Assembly (NCBI RefSeq): GCF_008831285.2
Contig: NC_045144.1
Span: forward strand, 5,264,268 to 5,328,267
Source of the DNA: Nymphaea colorata
Taxonomy: Eukaryota; Streptophyta; Magnoliopsida; Nymphaeales; Nymphaeaceae
Direction: 5' to 3'
Length of the DNA stretch: 64,000 bases
Position 1 is the stretch's first letter. Each line of letters starts with the position of its first letter. Shown piece after piece: positions 58,778 through 64,000 of the stretch. The notes beneath the pieces are model-generated. The model had not been told where the DNA came from, did no database searches, and saw nothing but the letters and a program-made list of their open reading frames with translations. A program made the translations under genes and the position numbers.

Positions 58778-61700
58778 TCATTCATATTCCTTTATTGCAC
58801 AGATGAAATCATCAAAATTCTTGAAAGAATTACCGCCTTCCTCTACGCACTTCCTTGCCTTGTCCTTCAAGTCCCCCACCCTCTTATTTATTCCTTCATC
58901 TTTCAGCAGTTCCTTCAACTTGCCCACTATTTCTTCTGTTTCCACAATCCCCTCTCGGTCCCTCCGCAGTTCCAGCCCAACCCTCCACACCTCGACAACA
59001 TAAGTCTGGTTCTGGTACTGGTCGGCAAAGTAAGGCCAACACAGCATGGGAACCCCATTCCATAGCCCCTCCATGGTCGAGTTCCAGCCACAGTGACTCA
59101 CGAAACAAGCTATTGATGGATGCGAGAGCACTTCCTGCTGCGGCGACCATCCTACTAGCCGGCCCCGGCCGGCGACGACGTCCATGAACCCATCTGGGTA
59201 GGCCGGCGCGGAGCCGCCCATGAGGTCTGGCCGGGAAACCCACAGAAATGGCAGCCCGCTGAGCTCCAGCCCACGTGCTAGCTCATGAATTTGGCGGCGG
59301 TTCATGAGGGTGTAGCTGCCGAAGGCCACGTAAACCACCGAGCGGCTTGGTTGCTCGTCCAGCCAGCTCAGGCAGCTGGGGTCTTCTTGCCAGAAGGAGA
59401 AGGGCTGGTGGCCGATGCGGCCGGCTGCTGAAACTAGCGGGCCGATCGGCAGGGCGTTGCCGGCGTGCTCGAAGACCGGCGCTTCCAGTTCTAAGAAGGA
59501 GTTGCAGATGATGTGATCGACGTCTCTGAGGACGTGGCTGGTAATGCATTTGAGCTTGAAAGAGTTTTCCTGTACCTGGGGATCGTGCAGGCAAAGCCAG
59601 CATAGATGTGCTGGATTGATGGCTGGTATCTTGTCGCTGATTGTGATGGGTTCATTATCTTTCGGAAAACCTGATTACAGCGCCAAAAGGTAAAATTCTG
59701 GGCCATGTAAGTCCTTTTCTGATTGATGAAGACTCATGACATGTGTATCAGCTTAAAAGTTGTGAGGATCACGTGTGTGCAGGCTTGGGCATAATTTATC
59801 AAACAACTTAAAAAAATATGTATGTATTATTTTTTTTTTATTGACTGTTTAGTCACAACTTTGGTTGGTGAGATTTTTTTGGGTATAATATTGTGAACTT
59901 AAAAAAATGATAATTTTTAAAAATTCTAAAAAAAAAGAAATCGTAAGACAACGTAAACATAACAAATAAAAATTAAAAAAAAAATGAGATTTTCGTTTTT
60001 CATTAAAAAAATAGTATGTTTCATCTTTTTTCGGTTGACTCATTTTTCGTATTTAAAAAAAAAACAGGTTTTTGTGAGTATGATTGAGAGTCAAGTCAAG
60101 ACCACTTAATGCATGGGCCCTCTCTTGGCCCTCTCTTTGACGACAGCCGCATGTGATCCCCATCCATTATGCCTTACGAGCTTGTAGCGGGTTTAATTTA
60201 TCTTCAATGTTTCCTTCACCAACCCCCTTTTAATCTAATGGTGTTATAAAGTCTCCAATATGTTAGAGTTGGTACAATGGAATTGACAAACGACCAGCAA
60301 CCACTTTGAATATTCAAAGTTATGTGTTCCCAAACAAAGGGCTACCAACTCGCAAGTTGAAGGACAATGAAGGCAGCATCTCAAGACATCGAAGCAGACC
60401 CTGTAGTATAAGAGATGAAAGGTTGGGTGAAGACTTCGACCTTTTTTTTTTTAATTCAGTAGGTCAAACCCCAGCTCACTTGAAACAAAGTTTTCCCAAC
60501 AATTTGAGTGTCAAGTGGTAGTAAGTAGAGCCTGTAAACGAACGTTAACTCGATCTCAGCATGTCTCTCATCTTCAAAAGAATGAGCTAGTCTACATCGG
60601 CCACTCCAAGCGAACCACAAGCATCAACCAATTTTGGCAGCTGATATGAAATCTTTGGATAATAGTTATGCATTATACTAAATTACATTATGTTTATGTA
60701 CCATTTATACTATATGATATAGTACAAGTAACTAGGGTAAATTTTTGGGCTTTTATACGCCAAATGTTGCTAAGTGGCTCAAAATTAAAAGGCTGTCACT
60801 AAAAGTACCATTAATCGTAATTAAAAACACTGTGAGTTATTTCTGCATCATAAACCATAGTTAATTCTCATGTACTGTTTTTTAATGACAAATTTTTAAT
60901 TTTTAGTCATCCACATTACCTATGCCACAACATAAAATCTCCCCTATGTACAAATATATTCATGCAAGTTGGCTAGGGATCAGATCCCTCTTGACATCCT
61001 TCGACGTACCTGACTAGATATCCTTGTGCACCAATATATCTAGCTAGCTGCAGAAAAACCTACGGTTCCTCACCCAAAAACCGTAAATAGTTCGGGATTA
61101 AATTATAACTTTATATCGTGCTAACTACATACATGAACACAACGATTGATGACATCCTTGTGACCATTAAAAGACTTAATGCGTCAATGCAAGTGATAGA
61201 GATAGTGCTGCACCACAATGCTTGCCACTGAAACTACTGCCGCTAAATGGTTACTTTCATGGCGAGCTTTGGCTGTGTCACCAATAAAGATCAACTCTGC
61301 AGGTTGTGCACATCACTGATACTAGATGTGACTGCATCTCAATCACTTACTAATGCCATGTTACTCTGTAATAAGTGATCACAAGATATTTATATGTTAA
61401 TTTTGCACAAGTAACAACATTAGATGTGACACCCAACATGATGCGCATTTCAGGTATTATGTGCATCACAATACTTGATATACATTAATAGTAGATTTGA
61501 GGCACTAATAGTTGACCCCTGTCAGTATTAATGCCGTCTTAGTGCTCACAATATTATTTGTTGTTAATCACTATAAATTTGAACAAAAAATCACATTAGT
61601 TAGGATGTAGTTTATGCATTTTTTTTCCAAAGAAAATTTGAAACCACACAAAATTGTAGAGTGACAATCAAAAGGGCTACACCTAATATTGGTAAATGAC

Positions 61701-63314
61701 CGGAAACTTTTTCTGTTTTTTTTTTTAACTTCGTTTAATAAGCTTTTAAGTTATGCCTTGTTTGAATTGAGATTAGAATTAGGAAACTTCTTCCTACCCC
61801 TTGTTTCTAGGGTTCAAGGATTACTTCGAGATCTGGGTGGCTTGAAGTAGTTATTTGCAGTATAGCAGAGTAGCACCCAAGGAAATCATACTGACTTTAT
61901 TTACATATCAAGTACTAGCTATACTACACCGCTTGAGGTTCCGTTTATTGTCAGTATTTTTGGAAATTGTTATCAATTACACATTTTGACATTGTTCTAT
62001 ATGAACAACTTTTCTAGATGAAACTTGTTGAACTCTTTTCATATGATGAAGGTATTTTCCTCCGGCCCTGTGTATACTGGTTTCTCGTAGCTGCTCCTAA
62101 TCCTTGCTAGCTGGAAATCTTTATTAACTATTATTCATCTTGTTCTCATGATTAACTAAGATTTTTTTGTTGATGTATCTACTTATAATAATTACAACCT
62201 AATAGGAAATTTTTTTATGTCTACCCATATACAATATATGATCGAAATAGTATAATAATATAAAGTGGTAGGCGAATTGGCTAGCAAGGTGGATTCTGAA
62301 TGTCTTAGGACTTTTATTAATATATATCTTTTGACGCTCTAGCAAGCCTCAACCACCCCTCACTTTAAACTACATAATTTGGGATGACATCACCTGTCAT
62401 TTCATTGTTGTGTCCAATTCATCTGCCATGCATCTACAGATTTAATATATAAATATAAGTTTTTATATGTTTCAAGCAATTAACAGTCTGAGAAAAAAAA
62501 GAAACCCCAAGTCACGGTATCCCTAACCCAAGGTCTTTTAAGTTTCCATTAAGGACGTAAGCAAAGATTGATACACCTTTTAAAGATTATCTTGGTTCAG
62601 TTTACGATTTCAAAAGAATAGCACCCACAAAAATTGAACTGAGACACGCTTGTGCTGTCTGCGCTTTCATTGTGCTGTCTTTCTGACTAGCTTAGAACAT
62701 AGTTTCTTACTTGTTCAAAATAAAATTTTGATTGTAAAGATTAAGATTTTGCAAATTTACAAATGACGGGGCACAACAAGGCAGTTTTAGGAATTTAAAG
62801 ATAAGTACTAGATCGTGTAGTTGGTACCTCTTTGATCTATGACTCCCTTCTCGATCAGCGACGGAATCTCGAGGACGATGGCGAGAAACCAGGCGGAAGC
62901 CGGCCAGAACGCGGCGGTCCTGATCCCCAGCTTCTTCGCCACGGGGAGCAGCCAGCCGGCCATCCCGTCGGCGATCACGCACGCGATCCCCTCCTCTTCC
63001 TCAGCGTTGATCTTCAGTATGAGCTCCTCCAGCGGCCGCACGGTGGCCCTGTGAATGACTTGGGTGAACTTGAGGAAGTCGCACCGGTCCTCGCCAGGGT
63101 CCATGCCGTCCGGGATGGTTGCGAACCGGATTCTCCCTCCATAGTCGCTGGAAAAGTTTTCCGGCAGGGCCGCGGTTACCCGCTCGTGGACGTGCTCGGT
63201 GTTGACGAAGGTGACGGTGAAGCCGCGGTCGGCGAGGCGGTGGGAAAGCTCCATGAGGGGTCTCACATGGCCCTGTGCGGGGAAGGGGATGACCAGAGCA
63301 TGTGGCCTGCCCAT
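58778..63314 (-). CDS. UDP-glycosyltransferase (plant family 1, UGT83A-like), two exons
   Basis: Exon 1 runs 63314-62828 and exon 2 59670-58778. The phase-1 intron has clean borders (AGAG/GTACC and TAATCAG/G) and restores the Gly in DQRG-FPKDN. The spliced product is 459 residues, normal for the family. The enzyme transfers sugar from a UDP-sugar to a small acceptor in the cytosol. The N-terminal acceptor half carries PFPAQGHVRP with catalytic His16 and VIADGMAGW with Asp116. The C-terminal half has VVYVAFGS and a complete 44-residue PSPG box at residues 337-380, starting WSPQQEVLSH, containing HCGWNSTMEG and ending FADQ; a final Gln usually goes with UDP-glucose. The overall layout (GVIDQRG, CNSFLELE, WLDEQPSRSV) is closest to UGT83A-type enzymes; the acceptor is unknown. 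The ATG at 63314 is the first in frame before MGRPHALVIPFP. Exons are GC-rich, unlike their surroundings. Confidence 0.93.
59671..62827 (-). other. UGT intron, 3157 bp
   Basis: AT-rich intron between the two UGT exons. It has poly-A/T runs near 59830-60070, a higher-complexity patch at 60100-60530 with an open frame of no recognised family (FPNKGLPTRKLKDNEGSISR), and otherwise no gene, LTR or TIR that I can recognise. Its length is large for a plant UGT, where introns are usually absent or short. Confidence 0.85.
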
Positions 63315-63410
63315 GGCGGCGGTTGTCCCTCACTCTGAAACTGAGGTTCTCGGAATCTATAATATGCTTGATCAGAAAGCAAACACGTGAACAAAGCCTC
63401 ATGCCTCATG

Positions 63411-63423
63411 TATATATATAAAA
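63411..63423 (-). promoter_or_regulatory. Candidate TATA box of the UGT gene
   Basis: On the minus strand TTTATATATATA lies about 100 bp before the ATG at 63314, a suitable place for a TATA box with a leader of roughly 65-75 bases. It is the only strong TATA-like run close upstream. Confidence 0.55.
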
Positions 63424-64000
63424 TGTGATCACTTTAAAATTTTTTGACCGGATAAGTGCGGCTCTTACGTATGGAAGCTGGTTACGTGCAGACGGAAGGT
63501 GCACGAAAAATTTGTACACATGGATAAAAATGCGTAAAATACTTTCATTAGAACAATAATTCTTTTTTTTTAAGGGTAAAAAAAAAGTGTAAAAAAATGA
63601 AAATGTACTCTTTGTAAAAAAAATTTTAAAATGCCGCCATCCTCTTTTGATGTATATCACAAGTCAATTCCATATATATCAAGCCACCCTTTTATTTTTG
63701 TTTTTTTGGTGTATATTTGTTGCATGGACAAGTCCATGCACACAAGTTAATCCCATAAATATAACTTAATTACCACAAGCCACCCTTTTATTTTTGTTTT
63801 CCCGAACAAAACTCACCTAGGTAGAGAGACTTGAGTGCTTGCTTACAGACACAGACTTCCAAGACTTAATATCCTATTTCAAAGCACATGCTTGCTTGAC
63901 TTGCGGAGCCAGGTTTTCAGTTAAGAAGCAGTAATTAGAGTAATTTTATATTCACAAGGACTTGCATAAAATGGTGCAAAATGTTAAGGGGTATAAATTA
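63424..64000. other. UGT upstream region, no gene seen
   Basis: AT-rich DNA with poly-A/T tracts near 63560-63620. A direct repeat of CAAGCCACCCTTTTATTTTTG occurs at about 63679 and 63777, roughly 98 bp apart. No other gene begins here within the window. Confidence 0.6.

Noticed and set aside
58803-59603. Frames of 66-115 codons overlapping UGT exon 2 in other frames or strands
   Set aside because: Shadows caused by the high GC content of the UGT exon.
59671-62827. Intron as a transposon insertion
   Set aside because: I found no terminal repeats, target duplication or element genes at or near its borders; the splice sites are normal.
1-64000. tRNA, rRNA or other structured RNA genes
   Set aside because: No tRNA box A/B pairs with cloverleaf potential or rRNA-like stretches were recognised by reading; a covariance-model search would be needed to exclude them fully.

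Overview
The window looks like nuclear DNA from a flowering plant. Its exons are split by AT-rich introns with GT/AG borders. It holds a family-1 plant glycosyltransferase gene, PIF/Harbinger, CACTA, hAT and Ty1/copia-type elements, and fragments of plant housekeeping genes. The species cannot be named from the sequence. Only one gene looks intact, a UDP-glycosyltransferase at the right end; most of the rest is repeats and gene debris.

The left three quarters (1-47876) is a set of nested duplications. Block R1 (1-8168) recurs in direct orientation at 39704-47876, about 99% identical by eye. Each R1 copy carries a 5.25 kb PIF/Harbinger element (2320-7570 and 42040-47277) in the same TTA target duplication and the same flanks. 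Block C (8166-15965) is an older inverted copy of 33002-40745, and partly of 23769-29707. The stretch 20720-29707 is repeated in tandem, nearly identically, at 29955-38946. The two tandem copies are separated by exactly 100 N, so an assembly duplication must be considered.

Each Harbinger copy has three + strand coding units: a Myb/SANT-like DNA-binding ORF1, a HARBI1-type DDE transposase, and an extra small ORF with an RNase H1-type N-terminal hybrid-binding domain. ORF1 and the transposase are broken in both copies. The breaks are partly shared (an ORF1 nonsense codon and an Asp-to-Asn change at the first catalytic position) and partly private (different transposase stops). The small third ORF is open in both.

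Around the C blocks lie gene fragments without the rest of their genes: a HAK/KUP potassium-transporter piece (17492-17706) and two alpha-amylase exons (23117-23557, repeated at 32350-32790). A Ty1/copia gag-protease remnant is also present in duplicate. From 47.9 to 58.7 kb there is unduplicated repeat-rich DNA: CACTA-type termini and subterminal arrays, short hAT-like MITEs (two with 8-bp target duplications), a frameshifted last exon of D-2-hydroxyglutarate dehydrogenase, and a TTATCTCATA-type minisatellite.

The UGT gene (58778-63314, minus strand) has two exons, a 459-residue product, a full PSPG box and a 3.16 kb phase-1 intron. Its GC-rich exons stand out from their AT-rich surroundings. 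Identities quoted here are estimates from reading, not computed alignments.
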